From assembly GCA_045646845.1 (NCBI GenBank), contig JAZRLO010000007.1:62001-126000 (forward strand): a DNA stretch of 64,000 nt. The letters run 5' to 3'. A program made the translations under genes and the position numbers. This stretch comes from HGM04593 sp045646845. Lineage in GTDB: Bacteria > Bacteroidota > Bacteroidia > Bacteroidales > Bacteroidaceae. Shown in pieces: positions 44,742 through 51,464 of this stretch. The notes beneath the pieces were generated by a model, which ran no database searches, was not told the DNA's origin, and saw nothing but the letters and a program-made list of their open reading frames with translations. The stretch's first letter is position 1; each line of letters starts with the position of its first letter.

Positions 44742-45509
44742 TTATTTTTTCATCCCGCGCAGCTTTATCCTCGTAAGCACCTGCTTAGTGTTGAGAGAAA
44801 ACTCGCCGTTCATCATCCATCCATAATATCCCGGATCACGGTCAAGGACCGCATCGACAGGCATACCCTTGTACTTGCCGAAATTGAAGACCTCTCTCCC
44901 CGACTCGTCATACACAAAGCGTCCGGCAAAATCTACATTGTTCGTGAAGGATGATTCCTTGGCCAGGACATCCATATCATTCGCCATGTCATCGTAATGG
45001 TCGAGCTGCGCCATGAGCACATTGTATGTAGCGCGTGTGTCGGCAAGGGCACTGTGCGCATTGTCAAAATCGGTTCCACAATAGAACCTGTGCGCAGCAG
45101 CCAAAGTACGCGGTTCGCGCTTGTGATAGAGCACCTGTACATCTATGGCGTTATGACGGGAGAGGTCTATATCTACCTGAGCTCTGAGGAACTCCTCTGC
45201 AAGCATAGGAAGATCGAAACGGTTCGAATTGAACCCGGCAATGTCGCACCCCTCGAACTCCTTTGCTACCTCACGTGCAATATCCTTGAAGAGAGGAGCA
45301 TCCTTTACATCGTCGTCATATATGCCGTGTACTGCCGATGAAGCCTCGGGAATATGCATTCCCGGATTCACACGTTTAGTATATTCAACCTCACGTCCGT
45401 CGGGATAGACCTTGATGAAACATATCTCGACTATGCGGTCCTTGGAAAAGTCGGTACCGGTAGTCTCGAGGTCAAAGAATATTATAGGTTTCTTGAGATT
45501 CAGTTTCAT
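44742..45509 (-). CDS. DnaQ-like 3-prime to 5-prime exonuclease
   Basis: 255 residues. DEDD exonuclease fold: motif I FFDLETTG (Asp, Glu), motif II FNSNRFDLPML (Asp), and motif III HSALADTRATY (His and Asp), so the HxAxxD type (DEDDh). A C-terminal extension of about 75 residues ends with NFGKYKGMPVDAVL, a stretch also found at the end of other Bacteroidota exonucleases of this group. It may serve as the proofreading subunit of DNA polymerase III or in repair; the neighbour dnaN fits the first. It starts 5 bp after dnaN and precedes coaBC by 32 bp. Confidence 0.92.
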   Translation of the reverse strand: MKLNLKKPIIFFDLETTGTDFSKDRIVEICFIKVYPDGREVEYTKRVNPGMHIPEASSAVHGIYDDDVKDAPLFKDIAREVAKEFEGCDIAGFNSNRFDLPMLAEEFLRAQVDIDLSRHNAIDVQVLYHKREPRTLAAAHRFYCGTDFDNAHSALADTRATYNVLMAQLDHYDDMANDMDVLAKESSFTNNVDFAGRFVYDESGREVFNFGKYKGMPVDAVLDRDPGYYGWMMNGEFSLNTKQVLTRIKLRGMKK

Positions 45510-45514
45510 AATAA

Positions 45515-46639
45515 TCAGTCTGTCATCATCATCGGCATCAACAACATAAGAAGCTCCTGCTTGTCAACCTGCTCGGCAGGAACTATTACACCGGCACGTG
45601 AAGGATCGGCAAGTTCGACAACTACATCCTGTCCCGGAGTATTGTTCAGAATTTCGATAAGGAACGAAGCACGGAAACCGATGTTCATTGACGCACCCTC
45701 GTAGCTGCATGCGATGCTCTCCTCGGCAGATGTAGAGAAGTCAGTATCCTGAGCCGAGATAACAATCTTGTTATCCTCGAGATGCAGCTTGATAAGACTT
45801 GCCTGTGACGAGAATATGGCCACACGACGCAAAGTGCTTATGAGAGCAGCGCGGTCAACAGTGAGCTTGTGAGGATTATTCTGCGGTATTACAGAGTTGT
45901 AGTTAGGATAACGTCCGTCCAAAAGGCGGCAGACAAGTTTGTATTCGCCCATGTCGAATGTGGCAAAACGTCCGTCAGCCTCAACAGCCACCTCTTCCTG
46001 GTCGTCCTTACCGAGAAGATTCTTGAGAAGTGAAGCAGGCTTCTTGGGAAGGATGAAAGCCGATTTCTCGGAAGCCGTAACAGAGTAGTCGCGGCAACGT
46101 ACAAGCTTGTGTCCGTCAGATGCCACAAGAGTGATGCTCTCGGGAGTAATGTCGAAATAGACACCGCACATTACAGGACGTACCTCGTCGTCGGCAGCAG
46201 CGAAAAGCGAGCAGTTGATGCTGTTTGCAAGAACCTTGGTAGGAACAGATATTGCAACCGCGCCTTCACCGAGAACCGCAGCCGAAGGATATTCGTCGGC
46301 ATTCTGGCCAACGAGAGAATACTTACCGTTGAGGTAGTATATTGTAATCTCAAGAGTCTCCTTCTTCACCTCGAAACGGAGAGGCTGCTCAGAAATCTCC
46401 TTCAAAGAGTCGATGAGTATCTTGGAAGAGATAGCAAAGCTGAAATCCTCGGAGCAATCGACTACGTCAAGCGAAGTGTTAAGGGTATTGTCAGGGTCAG
46501 AAGCTGTCAATGTCAGTTTGTTACCCTCGAGTTCAAAGAGGATACAATCCAAAGCCGGAATTGTATTCTTTGAGTTGATCACACGGCTGATTGTCTGCAA
46601 ACGAGACGAAAGCAATGAGCTTGATACTGTAAAATTCAT
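45515..46639 (-). CDS. dnaN: DNA polymerase III beta sliding clamp
   Basis: 374 residues from the ATG at 46637-46639. The clamp encircles DNA and keeps the polymerase in place. It has the three-domain plan: MNFTVSSSLLSSRLQTISRV at the start, LEGNKLTLTASDPDNTL in domain 1, and a C-terminus ending QELLMLLMPMMMTD, which matches the usual VMPMR-type end. A frame extension of 11 residues upstream is unlikely, since it starts in the AT-rich leader. First gene of an operon of six on the minus strand. Confidence 0.96.
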   Translation of the reverse strand: MNFTVSSSLLSSRLQTISRVINSKNTIPALDCILFELEGNKLTLTASDPDNTLNTSLDVVDCSEDFSFAISSKILIDSLKEISEQPLRFEVKKETLEITIYYLNGKYSLVGQNADEYPSAAVLGEGAVAISVPTKVLANSINCSLFAAADDEVRPVMCGVYFDITPESITLVASDGHKLVRCRDYSVTASEKSAFILPKKPASLLKNLLGKDDQEEVAVEADGRFATFDMGEYKLVCRLLDGRYPNYNSVIPQNNPHKLTVDRAALISTLRRVAIFSSQASLIKLHLEDNKIVISAQDTDFSTSAEESIACSYEGASMNIGFRASFLIEILNNTPGQDVVVELADPSRAGVIVPAEQVDKQELLMLLMPMMMTD

Positions 46640-46671
46640 AATATTATGTTTTATTGATTGATTCATAGCCA

Positions 46672-46689
46672 AACGCGCACGCGCGCGTT
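46672..46689. promoter_or_regulatory. inverted repeat at the predicted dnaN transcript start
   Basis: AACGCGC-ACGC-GCGCGTT, a 7-bp perfect inverted repeat of alternating C/G in an AT-rich gap, just downstream of the dnaN -7 box. Operator-like; the cognate regulator is unknown. Confidence 0.45.
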
Positions 46690-46694
46690 AAACG

Positions 46695-46727
46695 CAAAGA
46701 TAAGACGAAATAAACAAAATGCACAAA
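46695..46727 (-). promoter_or_regulatory. dnaN operon promoter
   Basis: Minus-strand TATCTTTG at 46695-46702 with TTTG (plus-strand CAAA at 46724-46727), spaced 21 bp. It drives dnaN and probably the five genes that follow. Confidence 0.65.
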
Positions 46728-46766
46728 AATGAACCGAAAAAAATTGCTTTTCGCCAATAAATAAAC

Positions 46767-46774
46767 TATTTTCG
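46767..46774 (+). promoter_or_regulatory. -7 box for the SSB-like gene
   Basis: TATTTTCG (TAnnTTCG) ends 20 bp before the ATG at 46795; ATTG lies at the -33 position, 20 bp upstream. Confidence 0.5.
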
Positions 46775-46794
46775 CCCAGAATTTAAAGACAATT

Positions 46795-47163
46795 ATGGAA
46801 ATTACAGGAAAAATTATCGCAGTGTTGCCCGAGAGAGGCGGCACTTCCAAGACAGGCAACGAGTGGAAAATGCAGGAATACGTATTGGAGACACATGAGC
46901 AGTACCCGAGAAAGATCTGCTTCAACGTGTTCGGCGCAGACAAGATAGCACAGTTCAATATTCAAGCAGGAGAAGAGATGACAGTCTCTTTCGACATAAA
47001 CGCACGTGAGTACAACGGCCGTTGGTACAACGACATCCGCGCATGGCGTGTTGAGCGCGGCACAGCGGCTGCACAGGCCGGAGCACCGGTAATAGACGCT
47101 CCGAAAGTTGAGGTTCCCGACTTCAGCAAAGCCGAGAACGACCCAGACGACCTGCCATTCTAA
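46795..47163 (+). CDS. SSB-like OB-fold protein (DUF3127)
   Basis: 122 residues. An OB fold (MEITGKIIAVLPERGGTSKT, then WKMQEYVLETHEQYPRKICF) is followed by a short acidic tail ending in NDPDDLPF. An acidic tail with a C-terminal Phe is the mark of single-stranded DNA binding proteins, which recruit repair partners. The protein differs from classical SSB and belongs to a short Bacteroidota family. It is divergent from dnaN, 155 bp apart, and followed by a long hairpin. It is probably a second, shorter SSB rather than the main one. Confidence 0.88.
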   Translation: MEITGKIIAVLPERGGTSKTGNEWKMQEYVLETHEQYPRKICFNVFGADKIAQFNIQAGEEMTVSFDINAREYNGRWYNDIRAWRVERGTAAAQAGAPVIDAPKVEVPDFSKAENDPDDLPF

Positions 47164-47183
47164 AACAGAAAAAATCATTGATT

Positions 47184-47234
47184 TCAAATTGATTAGGGCG
47201 ACTTCAAATTTTGAAGTCGCCCTAATCAATTTGA
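47184..47234. terminator. nearly perfect 51-nt palindrome after the SSB-like gene
   Basis: 25-bp perfect arms around a single central T: the left arm runs 47184-47208 and the right arm 47210-47234. The core carries GGGCGACTTCAAA. No T-run follows. It resembles the palindrome at 8823-8872 in form, but not in sequence. Confidence 0.65.
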
Positions 47235-47297
47235 CCACATGAATATTATAGCCTCGACAAGAGTTGTCACAAGTAAAGAATCGTTGCTATAAAACAA

Positions 47298-47329
47298 GAG
47301 GGTGACCCAAAGTGAAAGTGGGTACCCTC
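47298..47329. repeat. imperfect copy of the gyrB-type hairpin
   Basis: GAGGGTGACCCA (47298-47309) pairs with TGGGTACCCTC (47319-47329) with one bulged base. The core and the loop (GTGAAAG) resemble the gyrB terminator at 31023-31060 (GGTGACCCAA, loop AGTAAAA). It lies between the SSB-like gene and the convergent rho. Confidence 0.5.
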
Positions 47330-47438
47330 CCATTGTTGAGGTTTGAATAAAAAGAGCTATTTTAGGCGTGCCAAGCCCGAAAAAGCGCAATTTACTAAGC
47401 GTAAATGAGCATTTTGAGGGCCTTTTTAGCCAGCCTCA

Positions 47439-49388
47439 TCAAGAGTTCATACTCATAAGAAACTCATCATTATCCTTCGTCCTTTCAAGCCTGTCCTTCA
47501 CAAATTCCATAGCCTCCATAGGAGTCATATCTGCCAAATACTTGCGTAGTATCCACATACGGTCAAGTGTCTGGCGGTCGAGCAACAGGTCATCGCGGCG
47601 TGTTGACGAAGCAATGATGTTAACAGCAGGGAATATACGCTTGTTGGCAAGCGAGCGGTCGAGCTGAAGCTCCATGTTGCCAGTACCCTTGAACTCCTCG
47701 AATATGACCTCGTCCATCTTTGAACCGGTATCTATGAGCGCAGTTGCGATAATGGTGAGAGAACCGCCGTTCTCAATGTTGCGCGCCGCACCGAAGAAAC
47801 GTTTGGGCTTATGGAGCGCATTGGCATCGACACCGCCCGAGAGCACCTTGCCCGATGCTGGTGATACAGTATTGTATGCACGTGCAAGACGTGTAATAGA
47901 GTCAAGGAAGATTACCACATCGTGACCGCACTCCACCATACGTTTAGCACGTTCCAAAACAATTCCGGCTATCTTGACGTGACGCTCTGCCGGCTCGTCG
48001 AATGTAGATGCAATAACCTCGGCATTTACCGAACGCGCCATATCCGTAACCTCCTCGGGACGCTCGTCAATGAGCAACATTATCATATATGCCTCGGGAT
48101 GGTTCGCTGCTATCGCATTGGCAATATCCTTCAGCAGCATTGTCTTACCGGTCTTGGGCTGAGCTACTATGAGACCGCGCTGACCTTTTCCAATAGGTGA
48201 GAACATATCTACTACCCTTGCCGACATGTTGTCATAGCTGCCTCCGCAGAGAGTGAACTTCTCATTTGGGAAAAGAGGCGTAAGGTTCTCGAAAGAGACA
48301 CGGTCACGCACAAGTTCTGGAGGAGCTCCGTTTATACGGTTAACTTTGACAAGGGGGAAATACTTCTCGCCCGCAGTTGCCGGACGTATGATACCCTCAA
48401 CTACATCACCGGTCTTGAGCCCATAGAGCCTTATCTGAGACTGGGAAACATAGACATCATCGGGCGATGCAAGATAGTTATAGTCCGACGAACGGAGGAA
48501 ACCATAGTTGTCGGGCATTATCTCAAGCACACCCTCGACACGTAGAACATCCGCAAAGTCATACTGTGGTTTTGCCGGTTGCTTCTCCTCGACGCGCTCC
48601 TGACGCCTCTCCTGGTTCTGACGACGCTGACCATTGTCGTTACGTCTCTGTTCCTTTCCGTTCTTTTCGAACTTACCGACCAATTCTGCCGGTAGCTCTT
48701 TGGAATCGGTTGCCAATTCCTCTATTGCCACAAAAGCTTCGCCCTCGTTCTCGACAGAGGCTTCGGGTGCAGCCTCCGGCACTACCTCTTTCGTGGCCTG
48801 CTGTTCTTCGGACACTTTTGCCTTAGGCTTACGTCCACGTTTCTTGGGAGCAGGATTCTCGGCCGGAGCCACCTGTTCCGGCGCATCCGCAGCAACAGGT
48901 GATGCTGCCGCCGCCTCTGCATTCACTTCGACAGCAGGAGCCTCCTTCACCTCTGCGGACTTAGGCTTGCGACCACGTTTTTTAGGCTGCTTTACCGCCT
49001 CTTCGGTTACCGGAGCCACAGGCTCCGCAACCACAGCTGCCGCCACTTCAGCGACTACCGGCTGTTCCTGCACGCGGTTCTCCTCATTTGTTTTTTTTGC
49101 AGGCTCATTCTTGTCATGCTTTACGGCCTTTTCACCAGCGGCAGAATAGACCTTACTTGCGGCATCGATGTGTATCCTGTTGCGACGGTGCTCACGACGG
49201 TTCATCCTGTTTTCCTCCTTCAGTACAGCAGGTGCACCCGACTGGCTGTTCTGCATGGCCTGGCCATCCAATATACGGTAAATCAGGGAATCCCTGTCAA
49301 GCGACTTCACACCCTTGATTCCAAGTTCCTGTGCAATGGACTGCAACTCTGCAATCTCTTTGCTTCTCAGTTTTTCTATATGATACAT
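47439..49388 (-). CDS. rho: transcription termination factor Rho with a long disordered insert
   Basis: 649 residues, over 200 more than E. coli Rho (419). Rho is a hexameric RNA helicase that ends transcription. In order: the N-terminal helical Rho_N segment (1-45), a low-complexity Ala/Pro/Glu/Lys-rich insert (about 50-275) with two PKKRGRKPK motifs (135-143 and 181-189, AT-hook-like), then a cold-shock RNA-binding domain (278-350). The ATPase has P-loop AQPKTGKT (409-416) and LLIDERPEEVTDMARS. Long inserts are usual in Bacteroidota Rho; in B. thetaiotaomicron the insert has been reported to drive phase separation. It is transcribed alone. Confidence 0.95.
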   Translation of the reverse strand: MYHIEKLRSKEIAELQSIAQELGIKGVKSLDRDSLIYRILDGQAMQNSQSGAPAVLKEENRMNRREHRRNRIHIDAASKVYSAAGEKAVKHDKNEPAKKTNEENRVQEQPVVAEVAAAVVAEPVAPVTEEAVKQPKKRGRKPKSAEVKEAPAVEVNAEAAAASPVAADAPEQVAPAENPAPKKRGRKPKAKVSEEQQATKEVVPEAAPEASVENEGEAFVAIEELATDSKELPAELVGKFEKNGKEQRRNDNGQRRQNQERRQERVEEKQPAKPQYDFADVLRVEGVLEIMPDNYGFLRSSDYNYLASPDDVYVSQSQIRLYGLKTGDVVEGIIRPATAGEKYFPLVKVNRINGAPPELVRDRVSFENLTPLFPNEKFTLCGGSYDNMSARVVDMFSPIGKGQRGLIVAQPKTGKTMLLKDIANAIAANHPEAYMIMLLIDERPEEVTDMARSVNAEVIASTFDEPAERHVKIAGIVLERAKRMVECGHDVVIFLDSITRLARAYNTVSPASGKVLSGGVDANALHKPKRFFGAARNIENGGSLTIIATALIDTGSKMDEVIFEEFKGTGNMELQLDRSLANKRIFPAVNIIASSTRRDDLLLDRQTLDRMWILRKYLADMTPMEAMEFVKDRLERTKDNDEFLMSMNS

Positions 49389-49507
49389 AAATTAAGACAT
49401 GAAACTCTGCGCACAAAGGCAAAGATCATAGTTGGAAATCTATAAAGATTAATGAATATTTAGATTGAAAACATACAGCCAGGAGCTCCTGACCTGAATT
49501 GACAATG

Positions 49508-49515
49508 CAAATATA
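49508..49515 (-). promoter_or_regulatory. -7 box for rho
   Basis: Plus-strand CAAATATA reads TATATTTG; TTCG-like sequence lies 21 bp upstream on the minus strand. The leader would be about 110 nt. Confidence 0.4.
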
Positions 49516-49578
49516 GGGATTTTGTTCATAACAGAACGAAATTTCCCCTTTTTTTTTGAAAAATCACCAAATAACAGT

Positions 49579-49610
49579 TTTGATCCTTTTAATAATTATG
49601 CCTACATTTG
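49579..49610 (+). promoter_or_regulatory. promoter of the lipoprotein gene
   Basis: TTTG (49579-49582), 20 bp, TACATTTG (49603-49610). The leader is about 85 nt long. Confidence 0.6.
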
Positions 49611-49703
49611 CCCATTGACAATGTTTCATATATTTTTACCTTATGATTATCTGAAGATAACCTGTTTTTTACAACCTGATACCATTATTTTAAATTAACA
49701 ACC

Positions 49704-50609
49704 ATGAGAAACTCAAAATCAATTTTATTTGTTCTGCTTGCATTGTTGCTTACGACAGTATCTGCATGTACAAATTCTGCAAAAGACAATTCCGCAAGTG
49801 ACAATTCTGCAAAATATGAAGTTATAATACCTAAATTCGAAAAGGTCATCAAGATAAACAGGAATAAGGTCCAGCTCAGGAAAAGTCCCGACAAAAGAGC
49901 ACCGGAACTATGTCGTGTCTGCGTATTTGAAACCGACAACTGTTATTTGGATTGGAGCGATGCCAAATTAGAACCAGATTGTGCGAGATCACCGTTCCTT
50001 GCAACGGAAGATGAGGTATTTCTTGTTCTTGAAGAGACGCCTGAATGGTACGGAGTCATTGTAGAAGGCAACAAGGCTTACCTACCCAAAAAGTACGCCA
50101 AAGAAATTACCATAAAACCGATTACTCCCGAAATGCTTACTCAAAAGGAGTTTTACGGATATGAGAATGAACAATATCCGGGCATCGCCAAAGGCAAATA
50201 CAGAGGTTATGCGGCCATTGACCAGACCGGCTGGGAAACCGAAGGGTATATGATCGGGCACATAGCCGATGGCATGCTGGTATTGACTCACCACATAAGC
50301 GGATACGGCTCATTCAATGAAAAGGACGGCAGACTGGAATATTTTAAGAAAAACGAATATGGCTACTGGGAATTCGCATTCGGCACAGCGGTGGCTGCTG
50401 ATGAAGTATCGGAATGGAGTGGCAGGGCTCTCGACTTCAACAAACTTAGCGAAGGAGAGTTTGAAAAATTCCTGGAAGCAGCAAATGTTACTGCCCCGTA
50501 CGACTATATTGTAATAATAGCACATGTCAACGGCGGATATCAAATAATCGCCGACAACCTCAACCTGAACGATATTCCTAAGGATATGAAAAAGAGGATC
50601 AATTTCTGA
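49704..50609 (+). CDS. putative lipoprotein of unknown function
   Basis: 301 residues. A signal peptide ends in the lipobox LTTVSAC with lipidated Cys22, so the mature protein is anchored to a membrane facing the periplasm or surface. Just after the Cys come three 5-residue repeats of Asn-Ser-Ala-Lys/Ser-Asp type. The region at about 50-135 (KINRNKVQLRKSPDKRAPEL and LEETPEWYGVIVEGNKAYLPKKYAKE) resembles an SH3-like domain with its W-Y-x-V segment. The C-terminal half has GYAAIDQTGWETEGYMIGHIADGM and matches no family I know. It has its own promoter and faces the convergent engB, with a hairpin between them. Confidence 0.75.
   Translation: MRNSKSILFVLLALLLTTVSACTNSAKDNSASDNSAKYEVIIPKFEKVIKINRNKVQLRKSPDKRAPELCRVCVFETDNCYLDWSDAKLEPDCARSPFLATEDEVFLVLEETPEWYGVIVEGNKAYLPKKYAKEITIKPITPEMLTQKEFYGYENEQYPGIAKGKYRGYAAIDQTGWETEGYMIGHIADGMLVLTHHISGYGSFNEKDGRLEYFKKNEYGYWEFAFGTAVAADEVSEWSGRALDFNKLSEGEFEKFLEAANVTAPYDYIVIIAHVNGGYQIIADNLNLNDIPKDMKKRINF
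49773..49817 (+). repeat. three 15-bp tandem units after the lipobox
   Basis: Units AATTCTGCAAAAGAC, AATTCCGCAAGTGAC and AATTCTGCAAAATAT encode the linker Asn-Ser-Ala repeats of the lipoprotein. Length could vary in frame between strains. Confidence 0.8.
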
Positions 50610-50625
50610 TCCTCCTGAAACAAAA

Positions 50626-50676
50626 GCGGTGGCAGGATTGCAGCAGACCCATTTGTATGACTGCTCCTGTCACCGC
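50626..50676. terminator. hairpin between the lipoprotein gene and engB
   Basis: A 12-bp stem, GCGGTGGCAGGA with TCCTGTCACCGC (one G-U pair), with an inner GCAG/CTGC stem. It sits between two convergent genes and could end both transcripts, though no T-run is present. Confidence 0.6.
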
Positions 50677-50720
50677 ATGCCAAAATGCAAAGCAAGGATG
50701 TGGGTATGACACTCCCGATT

Positions 50721-51320
50721 TTAGAGCGATGCGTTTATTTCACTTATGTATTCTAAAACCTCGTCACGTCCAAGAGCACTCTCCGAAGATGTCACAAATA
50801 CCGGTGGCAGTTCCTCCCACTCTTCAAGAAGGGCCTCCTTGTACGCCTTCACATTTGCTCCGAGATTACCCTTAGACAACTTGTCTGCCTTTGTGAATAT
50901 TATCGAGAACGGGATTCCATTCTCACCGAGCCAACGGAAAAACTCCATATCTATCTTCTGCGGTGCATGACGACAATCAATAAGCACAAACAACAACGTC
51001 ATCTGCTCACGCCCAAGGATATAAGAGGATATTATATGCTGCAGTTGCTCATTCTGGCTCTTGCTTCTCTTTGCATACCCATATCCCGGCAAATCGACCA
51101 GATACCAACTCTCGTTTATGAGAAAATGGTTTATCAGAAGCGTCTTTCCCGGTGTCGATGAAGTCATAGCCAGTTTCTTTTGTGACGTAAGCATGTTTAT
51201 CAAGCTCGACTTCCCCACATTGGAACGCCCGATAAAGGCATATTCGGGTTTACCGTCCATAGGACATTTGCGTATATCGGTATTGCTTATAACAAAACGT
51301 GCGCTTTTTACTACAGCCAT
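50721..51320 (-). CDS. engB: ribosome biogenesis GTPase EngB (YsxC/YihA)
   Basis: 199 residues from the ATG at 51318-51320. EngB assists late 50S subunit assembly. Small-GTPase motifs are G1 GRSNVGKSSLIN, G3 DLPGYGYAK, and G4 TKADKLSKG; the switch I segment TSSTPGKTLLIN carries the conserved Thr. A frame extension to 51353 adds 11 residues and overlaps a -7 box at 51343-51350, so I reject it. It is divergent from the MATE gene. Confidence 0.95.
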   Translation of the reverse strand: MAVVKSARFVISNTDIRKCPMDGKPEYAFIGRSNVGKSSLINMLTSQKKLAMTSSTPGKTLLINHFLINESWYLVDLPGYGYAKRSKSQNEQLQHIISSYILGREQMTLLFVLIDCRHAPQKIDMEFFRWLGENGIPFSIIFTKADKLSKGNLGANVKAYKEALLEEWEELPPVFVTSSESALGRDEVLEYISEINASL

Positions 51321-51342
51321 AATCAACAGGTTTAATGTGACG

Positions 51343-51374
51343 CGAAGATACAACTAAGTTCAAAAAAAAACAAG
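51343..51374 (-). promoter_or_regulatory. engB promoter
   Basis: Minus-strand TATCTTCG at 51343-51350 and CTTG (plus-strand CAAG at 51371-51374), spaced 20 bp. Confidence 0.5.
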
Positions 51375-51434
51375 TGCAACCACATCAAACGCAATCACGA
51401 CAGAAGAATGAAGCCGATATTCGTGAAATATCAC

Positions 51435-51442
51435 TATATTCG
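51435..51442 (+). promoter_or_regulatory. -7 box for the MATE gene
   Basis: TATATTCG ends 22 bp before the ATG at 51465 and lies downstream of the alternative ATG at 51408, favouring the shorter protein. No clear -33 element. Confidence 0.4.
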
Positions 51443-51464
51443 CAGAGAAATAAGACAACACCTG

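Larger units (their letters stand above)
49389..49703. other. rho leader and divergent promoter region
   Basis: 315 bp between divergent rho and a lipoprotein gene. It holds a loopless palindrome, CAGGAGCTCCTG (49480-49491), in the predicted rho leader of about 110 nt, and a pyrimidine run near 49544. Promoters for both directions are listed separately. I see no gene here. Confidence 0.5.

Noticed and set aside
46640..46794. Idea that the dnaN-SSB gap, with gyrB nearby, marks the replication origin.
   Set aside because: No dnaA gene, no cluster of DnaA boxes and no AT-rich unwinding region seen; dnaN is not tied to dnaA in Bacteroidota.
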